Origin: Cymbidium sinense
Taxonomy: Eukaryota; Streptophyta; Magnoliopsida; Asparagales; Orchidaceae
Direction: 5' to 3'
DNA: 64,000 nucleotides
Assembly (NCBI GenBank): GCA_021442155.1
Contig: CM038222.1
Coordinates: forward strand, 17,453,908-17,517,907
In this document: positions 1 through 11,100 of the stretch, one piece after another
Numbering within the stretch: position 1 is the first letter of the stretch
How the letters are laid out: the number at the start of each line of letters is the position of its first letter
Translations under genes and position numbers: made by a program
Notes under the pieces: generated by a model
What the model saw: only the letters and a program-made list of their open reading frames with translations
What the model was told of the DNA's origin: nothing
Databases searched by the model: none

Positions 1-1129
1 TGGGCTTCAGCCAAACCTTCCTTCTCCTGCGGCTCAACCATGGATTTTAGATCCTTTTCTTGTATGGAGGTACTTTCCACTACCTTCCTATGTAGGCTAG
101 TGCTACTTTGGTCAATGGGAGGAATAGTCTTGGTTGGGTCCAAGACATGCACTAACTTAGGCTAACTGACATCGACTGTAATAGGATGAACTGGAGGCTT
201 ATTTCGAGCACGACCGCCACTAATAAGTCCATGGCATGTGCCATCTTATCAATCTACTCATCTTTCTACCATAACTGAAGTCAGAGGTATTGGGTTGATT
301 CTGTGGTATCCTCCTGATCAACCTCACCACCTTCCATGGCTTTTTTTCCCTAAGGAGAGATCCTCTTGTGTTGACCATGCAGACTCCAGCTGAATCTCCT
401 AACAAGACATCCTCATCAAGGTCGAAACTGACCTTCTCCTTAGCTGACAAAGTGTACCCCAAGATCTCCATCTTCTTCACGAAATAATGTGCAACTATCT
501 CATCTAAAGAACGGTCCATCTGAGTAGGTATAAATAGTTTAGGCTGACTGGTATGATCGCTATCATGCACTGAGAGGAACTAGACCTATCCTGTCACTAA
601 GGAGTCAATCTTGTGCAGCCTATACTCACTAAATGAATGATACTGCTAATTGATACTGGCTGTGATAGGGGTAACAATCCTTGGATGATCCTCTACCACT
701 ACTGCAACTGAATTGTCATCTAGAATATCTTTGATAATTGTCACCATCTCCACATCCGGCTGTTTGGGTGGAGTTAGTGAAGGAACGACCACGATGCTCC
801 AGGGTCGCCACTCCTTTCGCACTACCACTAGGGCAGAAGGTCGAGCAGGAGAGCTTGGCCTTACCATAATGGGTGGTGTAGGAGGGGTAGGATCCCTTGA
901 CCATAGCCGGATCACCAACGGGGTGCGCTTTTCCCCGGATGTGGCCTTCATGGCCTTAGATGGAATGGTAGATGCTAAAACCTACACTAGTGAAGGTGGA
1001 CGATCGATAGAGTGGTGGGGGTGGAAACACCACCGACTCTATGTGCACAGGAACTGCCCTCCTATGGTGGCTAGTCCTACTGAGAAGAATACCATTAGTA
1101 TGGTCGGCACGGGTAGTGCGCCGAGCTAG
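1..1129 (-). pseudogene. Decayed coding fragment, unidentified
   Basis: I do not recognise this gene. On the minus strand one frame runs from about 951 down to 220 with only three stops (near 644, 591 and 585), giving two open stretches, 951-646 and 570-220. The upstream part is rich in Pro and Ser, with a PTPPTPP stretch. The downstream part is charged and contains SFDLDEDVLLGDSAG. Frame shifts near 960 and 225 allow the reading to continue towards both ends, so the original protein was longer than this fragment. The base composition is balanced, unlike the adjacent array, and the switch at 1129/1130 is abrupt. An ORF1/gag-like region of a retroelement is possible, but I see no zinc knuckle, protease or reverse transcriptase motif. 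The element or gene continues beyond the left edge of the window. Confidence 0.35.
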
Positions 1130-1666
1130 GAAATCAAACTAAAATAAACTAAACTAAATTAAAATAAATTTAACCTAAACCTAAATTTAAAATAAACTAA
1201 ACATAACATAAAACCTAAATATAAATAAATAAAATAAAAAAATAAAAAATAAAATAAAACCTATAATAAAACTTAAACCTATACCTAAAAAATAAAATAA
1301 AAATATATACCTAAACCTAAAATAAAAAATAAAACCTAAACCTAAAAAAAAACAAAAACTAAAAAAATAAAACCATAAAGCTAAAATACTAAACCTAAAC
1401 TAACCCTAATCCCTAAACTCAAAACCCTAAACCCTAAAGCTAACATTAATCCCAAATCCTAAATCTTGAACCCTAACTAAACCTTAAAACCTAAACCCAC
1501 AAATACCTAAACCATAAACCATATCATAACCCTAAACCCTAAACCAAACCTCTAAAACCCTAAACCCTAAACCCTAATCCCTAAACCCTAAACCTAAACC
1601 AAAAGTAACTAAATAAATTAAAATAATAAACTGAAAACCTAAAACCTAATAAACCTAACCCCTAAT

Positions 1667-2151
1667 AATGGGTAGAACCTTGATGGAAGGAACATCACCA
1701 TCAACCAGGCTCAGCCTAGATTTGGCAGTGGAGATGAAGGCGGAGGCAGCGGTTATCGTAATGGTGGTGGGGGATCTGGAGGTGCTGCTGGATATGGTGG
1801 TGGTGGCCGAAGAATTGGTGATTATGGAGGCGGGAGGAGGGACAGAGGTTACAGCCGTGGTGGTGATGGAGGGAGAGATCGGGGATATGATGGTGGATCC
1901 CGCTACTTGAGAGGCTGGGGGGGTTCTGATGGGATCCAGAGAAACTAAAGAATGGCCAGTCTGATCTACTGCTTATGGAACTATGTCTTTATAGTAAAGA
2001 CGATTCTAGTTATCTAGGGTTTTTGTTTTGCCCTATGCATGCTCATTTTTTATCTATGTTATTGCTTGTGTCTTAGAAAACTTGGTGTGTCACTTGGTTG
2101 ATGAAATCGAAGAAAAGAAATGTTGAATCTGAATTTATTTTATGTTAAAAA
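1667..2151 (+). pseudogene. GRP gene 3' fragment, copy 1
   Basis: This is the 3' part of a plant glycine-rich RNA-binding protein gene of the GRP7/GRP8 type. Such proteins have an N-terminal RRM and a Gly-rich tail and act in RNA processing. The frame starting at AAT 1667 reads NG*NLDGRNITINQAQPR, the last strand of the RRM. A tail of GGG, YGGGG, RRDRGY and GGSRY motifs follows, ending at TAA 1946-1948, 93 codons later. The only internal defect is a TAG at codon 3, where the ancestor had CAG (Gln). The 3' UTR homology (TCTAGGGTTTTTG, TTGATGAAAT, then TTAAAAA) runs to about 2151. The first two thirds of the RRM and any promoter are absent, so no function is expected. Telomere-like repeats flank it on both sides. 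Confidence 0.85.
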
Positions 2152-4174
2152 GAACCCAACTACCCTAAACCCTAAACTAAAACTTGACTTAAACTTAAAA
2201 ACCCTAAATCCATGCCTTAAAACCCAAACCATAAACCCTAAATCCTAAACCATAAACCCTTCCTAAACCCCCTACCTACCCTAAACCCACTAAACCTTAA
2301 ACCACCATAACCACCCAACTCACCCTTTACTACCACACCCTAAACCCTAAATGTTAAACCCAACCTAAACCCCTGACCACTCCAAACCATAAACCCTAAA
2401 CCTTAACTCCCTAAACCCCTTGGCAGTGAGCCCTAAACCCTAAACCCTAAACCCTAAAATCCTAAAAACCTAAACCAAAACTAAATAAAGCCTAAAATTA
2501 AAATAAATAAAAAAACCTTAACCTAAATAAAATAAAATATAAAATAAAGTAAAACCTAAATTTAATGTGTGGTGACCTAAAAATAAAATAATAAATAATA
2601 AAAACTAAAATAAAATAAATAAACCTAAACTAAAAATAATAAAGAATAAAATAAATAAAATAAAATAAAATAAACCTAAAATAAAATAAAATAAAATTAA
2701 AAAAACATAAACCTAAAATAAACTTAAAAATAAAACCTAAAATAAATAAAACTAAATTGAAACCCTAAATTAAATAAAACCTTAACCTAAAAAAAATATA
2801 AACAAAACCTAAATTAAAATAACATAAATAAACTATAAGGTAAATAAATAAATAAATAAAACCATACCTTGGGTTAATTTTAAAAAAGCTAACTCTAAAC
2901 CTTAAACCCAAAATACTAAACGCTAAACCCTAAACCCTAAACTAACCTAACACTAAAACCCTAAACCACAAACCTAAATCTAAACCTAAACTAAATAAAA
3001 TCTAAAAATAAAATATATAAAACACCTAAACCTAAATAAAATAAAATAAAAAAAAACTAAACTAAAACCTAAACCTAAACCTAAAAATAAAATAAAATAA
3101 ATTAGTAACAATAAACTAAAATAAAATAAATAAAAACCAAAACAAAACTAAAAAATAAAATAAACCTAAGAATAAAAAATCTAACTAAAATAAAAACTAA
3201 ATGTAAAATGAACCTCAGTAAATAAAACTAAATAAAACCTAAACCTAAAATTAAAACCTTGAATAAATAAAAAAAATAAAACTTAAATAAACTAAAAAAA
3301 ACCTAAAACTAAAATAAAAATAAAATAAACAAATTAAAATAAACCTAAACCCAAACTTAAATAAACTAAACCAAAATAAATAAAACTGGAACCTAAACCT
3401 AAATTAACTAAAATAAAATAAACTAAAAATCAACCTAAACTGAAAAAAAAATAAACAAAAAATAAAAATCTAATAACAAAATGTAAAAAAATTAAATAAA
3501 AACCTAAACCTAAACCTAAAAATTAAAAATAAAACCTCAACTTAAATAAAAAAACTCAACCACAAAATATACTAAAATAAAATAAAAATAAAAATAAATA
3601 AAATAAATGAATTAAACCTCTGGGTTTACTTAATTAAAACCCAAAACCCAAAACCCTAAACCCTAAATAAATCCAAAACCTAAAAACCCTGAGCCTAATG
3701 ACCACAACCCTCAGGCTAAACTCTATAACCACAAACTAAACCTAAACCCTGACCCCAAAATCCTGACTAGCCTTGAACCACACAAACCCACAAACCCTAA
3801 TTTTAAACCCTAAATGGCCTTAAACCTTAGGCCAAACTAACCTAGGCCACAAACACTGTAAACATAAAAATCTTGGACCCTAAATCCTAAATCCACCTGG
3901 TAACCTGACCTTGAACCTCACCCTAAACCCTGAGCTACTAATTAAAATAAACTGAGCCCTGATACACTAAACCCACAACTAAAACCCTAAACCCTAAAAT
4001 AAACCTGACAAACCCTAAACCCTAAAAGAATAAACCATAAAACCCTAAACCTAAACCTTAAACTCTAAACCCTAAACTTAAACCCTAACCATAAACCCAA
4101 AACCCTACTTAAAGTAATTAAATAAATTAAAAAATAAACCTAAACTCTAAAACCTAAAAAACATAAACCTTAAG

Positions 4175-4668
4175 AATGGGTAGAACCTTGACGGTAGGAA
4201 CATCACGGTTAACCAAGCTTAGTCTAGATCTTGTGATGGAGGTGAAGGCGGAGACGATGATTATCGCAGTGATGGTCGGGGATCTGGAGGTGCAGGTGGA
4301 TATGGAGGTGGTGGTCAGAGCAGTGGTAGTTATGGAGGCAGGAAGAGTGACGAAGGTTACAATCGTGGTGGTGGGGGAGGAAGAGATAGGAGATATGATG
4401 GTGGATCCTAATATTGGAGAAGTTGGGGGGGGGGGGGTTCTAATGGGAATTGGAGAAACTTAAGAATGGCCAATCCGATCTGCTACTTATGTAACTATGT
4501 CTTTACCATATAGATAGTTCTAGTTATCAAGGGTTTTTGATTTACTCTATGCATGCTCTTTTTTATCTATCTCATTACTTGTGCCTTAGAAAACTTTGTG
4601 TGTTACTTGTTTGATGAAATTGAAAAGAAGAAATGTTAAATATTTATTTATTCTCTGTTAAAAATAAA
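4175..4668 (+). pseudogene. GRP gene 3' fragment, copy 2
   Basis: This fragment has the same extent as the copy at 1667. It begins at AG|AATGGG and reads NG*NLDGRNITVNQA*SRS, followed by the Gly-rich tail. It shares the codon-3 TAG with copy 1, so those two probably descend from one mutated copy. It has a second TAG at codon 16. A stop directly after GYDGGS-like sequence (DGGS*) is followed by a run of 13 G at 4425-4437 that shifts the frame. The terminal part (SNGNWRN) is readable only in another frame, and its stop codon has become TTA. The 3' UTR is recognisable to the terminal TCTGTTAAAAA near 4668. It cannot encode a functional protein. Confidence 0.83.
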
Positions 4669-5221
4669 ACTAAAAACTCTAAACCCTAAACTAAAACCTA
4701 AATCCTAGACCTAAAACCTAAACCTTAAACCATAAACCCTAATCACTAAAAACCCTAAACCCTAAAGCCTAATCCCCAAACCATAAACCTTAAAACCCTA
4801 AACCCTAAACCATAAAACCTAAACCCTAAAACCTAAACCCTAGACCTTAAAGCCTAAACCTCAAACCTTAAACCTTAAACCCTAGACCCTTAGCTAACCC
4901 TAAACCCTAAACCCTAAACCTTAAACCCTAAAAAGCTAAAAACCTAAACCTAAACCAAATAAAACCTAAAAATAAAATAAATAAAAAAACTTAAACCAAA
5001 ATTAAATAAAAAATAAAATGAAATAACAAATAAAATAAAATAAAAACCTAAACTAAAACCTAAACCTAAACCTAAACCTAATACTTAAAAAATAAAATAT
5101 AAAATAAGAACTAAATTAAGATATAATAAATAAAAAACCTAAAATAAACTAAAATATATAAAACCTACAACAACAACAATAAGCCTTTAACCCACTACAT
5201 GGGGTCAGTTACATGAATCCT

Positions 5222-7080
5222 TCATCTCCATTGTGTTCTATTATGTGTCAAATTCTCATTTACTTCAAGTATACTAAGGTCAATTTTTATACATATTAAC
5301 CATGTCTTTTTAGGTCTAGCTCTACCTTTCTTAACATAAGGCAAATCTAATGCAGCTACTCTCTTAACCGGGTCATTGGACGGCCGACACTTTATTTGGC
5401 CAAACCATCTAATGTGACTCTCTCTAATCTTTTCTGCCACTGCAGATACTCCAAATATTTCTCGAACATACTCATTTCACCTTCTATTTCTAATTGTAAA
5501 GCAACTCATCCACCTGAGCATCCTCATCACTGCAACACTTAACTTGGTCTCATGCTTCTCTTTTATTGGCAAACATTTGCACCATAAATCATTATAGGTC
5601 TTACCACCATCTTATAAAATTTTCTCTTAAGTTTAAGCAGTACTTTTCTATCACACAACAGGCCAGATGCATTCCTCCACATCAACCATCCAACTTGAAT
5701 TTTGCTAATAACATTTCCATTTATTTCACCATCATTTTGAATAATATAGCCTAAAAATTTGAATCGCTCACTCTTTTTAATGAGTTGTTCACCTAATGTC
5801 ACAATACTACCACTATAACTTCTACAACTAAAATTACTCTCCATATATTCAATTTTAGATCTACTTAAATAAAAACCTTTAGACTCTAAGGTTGACCTTC
5901 ATAATTCAAGTTTCGATTGGACTCCCTCTCTAGTCTTATCAATAATAAGAATGTCATAAGTAAAAAGCATACACCAAGGTACATCTTCTTATAAATGCCT
6001 AGTAAGAACATCCATAACTAAAACAAAAGGATAAGGGCTTAAAGCTAATCCTTGATGTAATCCAACTGAAATAGGAAAATATTTTGTCAATCGTCCTTAT
6101 GTTTGGACACAAGTAATAGCTTTAGTATACATATCCATAATGACTTGAATATAACCAATGTTAACTCCTATTTTCTATAACTCTCCAAAGAACATCTCTT
6201 GAAACTTTGTCATAAGATTTTTCTAAATAAATAAATATCATATGTAGATCCTCTTTGTTTTCTATATAATTCTTAATCAAACCTCTTAACAAATGTTTAA
6301 CATCCATAGTAGATTTAATTGGCACAAAACCAAACTGATTGTGAGAAACTTTTATACCACATCGTAACTTATGCTCAATTATACTCTCCCATAATTTTAA
6401 TGTGTGACACATTAACTTAATTCCCCTATGATTTGCACATTCTTATGCACCACCTTTACTCCTAAATATAGGAATCAACAAACTCTTTTTCCACTCATCT
6501 AGCATATTTTTAGTCTTTAAAATAACATTAAAAAGATTTGTAAGCCAAGAAATTCCTTGATCTCCTAAACATTTCCACACTTCTATTGGAATATGATCAG
6601 GTCCTAATGTTTTTCCACATTTCATTTTCCTGAAAGCTTCTTTAACTTCAGATTTACTAATACGATGATAAAAAAATTATTTATTTTTGTTTAAGGTATT
6701 AAGGTTGCAAAAATCAATCATATTTTCAGATCTTCCATTGAAAAGTTTGTCAAAATACCTCATCCACCTATTTTCAATATCCTTTTATAAGAAAACTTCT
6801 CCTATCTCTTTGGTTAGCTAACTTATAAATACATCTTTCACCTTATTTGGTATCTAATCTATTATTTAAATCACTAAAAGCCAAATTTTTTGCATCATAA
6901 ATTGCTTTCTTAGAATCTCTACATGCCACTTTATATTTTTTCCAATTCTTCGAGTTTTTACATTTAAACCAAGTTTTATAACAACACGTCTTATTTTTTA
7001 TTTTTTCTTGCACATTTTGACTCCACCATAAACTATTTTTATTAAAAGAAGCTTTTCCTTTTGATTCTCCAAGAACATTT
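5222..7080 (-). pseudogene. RTE LINE copy A reverse transcriptase region, broken
   Basis: This is the reverse transcriptase and C-terminal part of the element. In order it shows a pre-RT segment (7088-6843, ending NNRLDTK), the RT start (KCGKTLGPDHIPIEVWK at about 6625-6570), the RT core with QFGFVPIKSTMD and YLEKSYDKV (6412-6161), then the active-site region. The active site reads FTYD at 5953-5964 where the family has FADD, so the first catalytic Asp is lost. Downstream are the thumb-like piece with IQVGWLMWRNASG (5844-5563) and the C-terminal HIRWFGQIK and RARPKKTWL motifs (5440-5222). Stops and shifts separate the pieces, and about 50 bp is missing near 6795. Confidence 0.8.
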
Positions 7081-8149
7081 TTAGGCACTTGCTACTTTTT
7101 CCCACATAACATTAGCTTCCTTATGAACATCCCAAATTCTAATCTCTTGTAACTTGCTCTTAAAAATATTTTTATTAGTGTTCTTTAAGTGTCCCCATCC
7201 AATCCTAGGATAATAATTTGATTTATGTTTCATCTTCCAATCTTTCATCTTAAAATCTAAGACTAATAATCGATGATTGTTATTTAAACTTTCACTTGGA
7301 ATGACCTTACAATCTTTACAATCTAAACAATCTATTTTTCTTATCAGAAAATAATCAATATGTGTTTTACTAGATCCATTTTTATAAGTAATAATATGAT
7401 AATCTCTTTTCTTAAATAAAGTATTAGCAACTACAAAGTCATAGGCTAAAGTAAAATCTAATATAGTCCTACCTTCTTCATTAGGCACTCCAAATCCATA
7501 ACCACCATGAATACTTTTAAAATCTTCTACCACTCTACCAACATGACCATTTAAATCTCCTCCAATAAATACTTTTTCTTCAAGTGGTATGTTCTGTATT
7601 AATCCTTCAAATTCATTCCAAAAATTTTCTTTTGAGCTTACATCCAAACCTACTTGAGGAGCATAAACACTTATAACATTAATAATCTTAGTATCAATAA
7701 TAATTTTAAAGCTATAATTCTATCTGCATATTAATATTTATAACATTATCCTTCAAACTTTTATCTATAATCACACCTATGTTATTTCTAATTTGACTTC
7801 TACCTGAATACCAAAGTTTAAAACCTAAACTATCAAACTCCTTTGCTTTCTCCCTAACCAATTTAGTTTCTTGAACATATAAAATATTTATCTTTCTATG
7901 AACCATAATATTTATTAATTACTTTAGTTAACCTGTAAGAGTACCTATATTCCAAGTTCCAAACCTAATTCTAGTTTCATGGACTAACCTCTTTGCCCCC
8001 ATCCATCCATAATATGGTAACCCTTGCTTATTTAACACTGCACCTGGACATCGATGCAGCGGCCCTTGCACATTTTCACTATATTTAGGCCATAGAGCAT
8101 CGTTTCCAAGGGACGCCTTAGTACTAGTAGAATGTTTTAAAGGATTCAT
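7081..8149 (-). pseudogene. RTE LINE copy A endonuclease region, broken
   Basis: This is the N-terminal part of the RTE ORF, an endonuclease that nicks target DNA for target-primed reverse transcription. The open piece 8149-7928 ends with FGTWNIGTLTG, the usual start of the endonuclease fold (catalytic Asn). The piece 7906-7712 carries VQETKL (catalytic Glu) and GVIIDKSLKDNV. The piece 7647-7081 carries GGDLNGHVG (catalytic Asp and Asn), IDYFLIRK and NNHRLLVLD, which keeps the terminal His. The catalytic residues look mostly preserved, but at least two frame breaks separate the three pieces, so the protein cannot be made as a unit. Confidence 0.8.
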
Positions 8150-11100
8150 GTCATGATAATTTCAGCAAGTTTTACATAAATAAAATAAAAACTAAACCTA
8201 AAATAAAAACTAAATTAAAGCATAAACTAAAAAATAAACCTAAAAATAAATAAAAAATAATATCTTAACCTAAAATAAAAATAAAATAAACCTAAAACTA
8301 AACTAAAGTAAACTAAACTAAAATAAACTAAACTAAAATAAATAAAACCAAAACTTAAGCCTAAAATAAACTAAACCTAAACCATAAATATAATAAAGTA
8401 AACTAAAAATAATCCTAAACATAAACTAAAAAATAAAACCTAAAAATAAACCTAAAATAAAAATCTAAAACCTCAACCTATAAAAACAAAATAAAAACCT
8501 AAACCAAAACCTAGAATTAAAAATTAAAACCTAAACCTAAAAAATAAAATAAAAATAAAACTAAACCTAAATCGAAATTTAAACCTAGAAAAAACTAAAG
8601 AACAAAACCTAAACTAAAATAAATAAACCTAAAATAAATAAACTAAACTAAATATTAATAAAAATACAGAATAAAATAAATTAAAATAAATATAAAATAA
8701 ACTAGATAAATTAAATAAACCTAAACCTACGAGTTTACTTAATTTTTTTTTAAAAAAAAATGTTAACGCTCAACCCTAAACCCTTATACTAACCCTAAAC
8801 CCTGAACCCTAAACTACTAAACCCTAAACCCTAAATCTTAAAACCATAAACCATAAACCCTAAACTATAAACCCTAAACCCTTAACCCTAAAACCAAAAC
8901 CCTAAACCCTAAACCATAAACCCAAAACACCAAAAAAAGCTAAACCTAAACTAAATAAAACCAAAAATAAAATAAATTAAAAACCTAAACATAAATAAAA
9001 TAAATAAAATTAAATAAAATAAAAACCTAAACTAAAACCTAAACCTAAACCTAAACATAAAAATAAAATAAATGAAAAAAAACTAAACTAAAATAAAATA
9101 AATAAAAACCTAAACTAAACTAAAAAAATAAAATAAAACTAAATAAAATCAAAACTAAATGTAAAATTAAAATAAAATAAACCTAAAATAAAATAAAATA
9201 AAATAAAACTAAATAAAAACCTAACCCTATAAAATAAACCTAAAAATTAAACGTAAAAAAAAACCTAAACCCAAAACTAAAAAAGCCTAAACCTAAAATA
9301 AACAAAATAAAATAAATTTAAACCTAAACTAAAATAAATTAAACTAAGATAAATGAAACTTAAACCTAAACTTGAATTAAACTAAACCTGAACCCTAAAT
9401 TAAATAAAATAAATTAAATTAAAAATAAACTTAAACCTAAACTAAAAAATAAACATTAAAAATAAACCTAAAATAATAACCTAAAACCTAAACCTAAAAA
9501 AATAAAATAAAAACCTCAACCTAAACCTAAAAAATAAAACAAAAGTGAAAAATAAGCACAAATCTTAACTTAAAAAATAAACTAAAATTAAAAATCTAAA
9601 CTAAAATAAATAAACCTAAAATAAATAAATTAAACTAACTAAAAAAAATAAACATAAATAAAAATATCAAATAAACTAAAATAAATAAAAAAATAAACTA
9701 AATAAACCAAAACATATCAGTTTACTTAATTTAAAAAAAAACCCCTAAACCCTAAACCCTAAAACTAATCTTAAACCCTAAAATCTAAACCTAGAACCTT
9801 AAACCCTAAACTTTAAAGCTTAAAACCTACAACCCTAAACCATCAAAACCTAAAAACCTTAACCTAAACTAAAAAAAAATAGAAAATGAAAATAAATAAA
9901 AAAACCAAAACCTAAATTAAAAAAAAAAATCGTAAACTAAAACATAAACCTAAACCTAAACCTAAACGTAAAATAAAAAAAAAATTAAAACTAAAGAAAA
10001 ATAAAATAAATAAAAACCTAAACTAAACTAAAAAATATTATAAACCTAAAATAAATTAAAATAAAATAAATACTAAATAAAAACATAAACTTAAAAAATA
10101 ATTCTAAAAATAAAACCTAAAAATAAATAAAAAATTATTCCTAAACCCTAAACTAAAAAAATCTAAACCTAAAATAAATAAAATAAAATAAATATAAACC
10201 TAAACAAAAAAAATTAAAATAAAGTAAATAAAACCTAAACCTAAACCTAAAAGAAACTGAACCTAAACCTTAAACTAAGTTAGATAAATTAAACTAAAGA
10301 TAAACCTAAACCTAACTTAAAAAATAAAACATAAAAATAAACCTATAATAAAAACCTAAAACCTAAACCTAAAAAAATAAAATAAAATCTAAACGTAAAC
10401 TTACAAATAAAAAAAACATAAACCTAAAAACAAAATAAAAATAATACTAAACTAAAAAAAAACTAAGCCTAAACCTAAACCTAAAAAAGAAACTAAAATA
10501 AAAAAACCTAAACTAAAATAAATAAACCAAAAATAAATAAACTAAACTAAATAAAAAAAACAAACCTAAATAAAAATAAAAATTAAAATAAACTAGATAA
10601 ATTAAATAAATCGAAACCTATGAGTTTACTTAATTAAAAAAGAAGAACTTTAACCCTAAACCCTAAACCCTAAAACTCACCATAAACCCTAAACCTTGAA
10701 CCCTAAACCCTAAACCCTAATCCCTAAGCCCTAATCCTTAAAACCCTAAATCCTAAACCCTAAAACATAAACCCTAAACCCCAAACCATAAATCCTAAAA
10801 ACCTAAAAACCTCAACCTAAACTAAATAAAATAAAAAAATAAAATAAAATTAAAACCTAAACTAAAACATAAACTTTAACCTAAACATAAACCTAAACCT
10901 AAATGTAAATATATGTAAAAATAAAAATAAAAACCTAAACTAAACTAAAAAATAAAATAAACCTAAAAATAAAAAATCTAATAAAAAAATTAACATAAAA
11001 TATAAATAAAATAAACCTAAAAGAAAATAAAATAAAAAATAAATAAAACTTAAAATGAAAAACAAACCTAAAAACAAAACATAAAAATAAATAAAAAATA

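Larger units (their letters stand above)
1130..5165 (+). repeat. Telomere-derived satellite array, block 1
   Basis: This is almost pure CCCTAAA-related DNA on the + strand. AT-rich body sequence (AAATAAA, CCTAAA) occupies about 1130-1380, 2460-2880, 2990-3620 and 4930-5165. Telomere-like blocks with runs of CCCTAAA occupy about 1380-1610, 2155-2460, 2890-2970, 3640-4110 and 4670-4930. A canonical anchor A lies at 3624-3635 and a variant (CCTTGGGTTAATTTT) at about 2866. Anchor B lies at 4934. Two GRP gene fragments sit inside telomere-like blocks, at 1667 and 4175. Apart from those fragments G is nearly absent. No gene is present. The array is cut at 5165 by an RTE LINE and resumes at 8170. 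Confidence 0.85.
5166..8169 (-). mobile_element. RTE-clade LINE, copy A, nearly full length, broken
   Basis: This non-LTR retrotransposon is inserted on the minus strand in the body part of a satellite unit. Its 3' terminus is at the left: (CAA)n on the + strand, then CCCACTA-ATGGGGTCAG-like sequence, the usual end of plant RTE elements. Its 5' edge is near 8169, set where sequence shared with the second copy (43094-46173) stops. Its length of about 3.0 kb is close to that of complete plant RTE elements. The order from the 5' end is apurinic-type endonuclease, reverse transcriptase, then a C-terminal domain. Stops and frameshifts interrupt both enzymes. Compared with the second copy it lacks about 50 bp near 6795. 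I found no convincing target-site duplication. Confidence 0.85.

Noticed and set aside
1668..1910. Long ATG-initiated frame in GRP copy 1, with similar ones at 4176, 16878, 21280 and 38933, giving Met/Val/Glu-rich proteins that look alike
   Set aside because: They are shifted-frame readings of the Gly-rich coding sequence. Their similarity follows from the shared DNA, while the true GRP frame begins one base earlier or lies in another phase.
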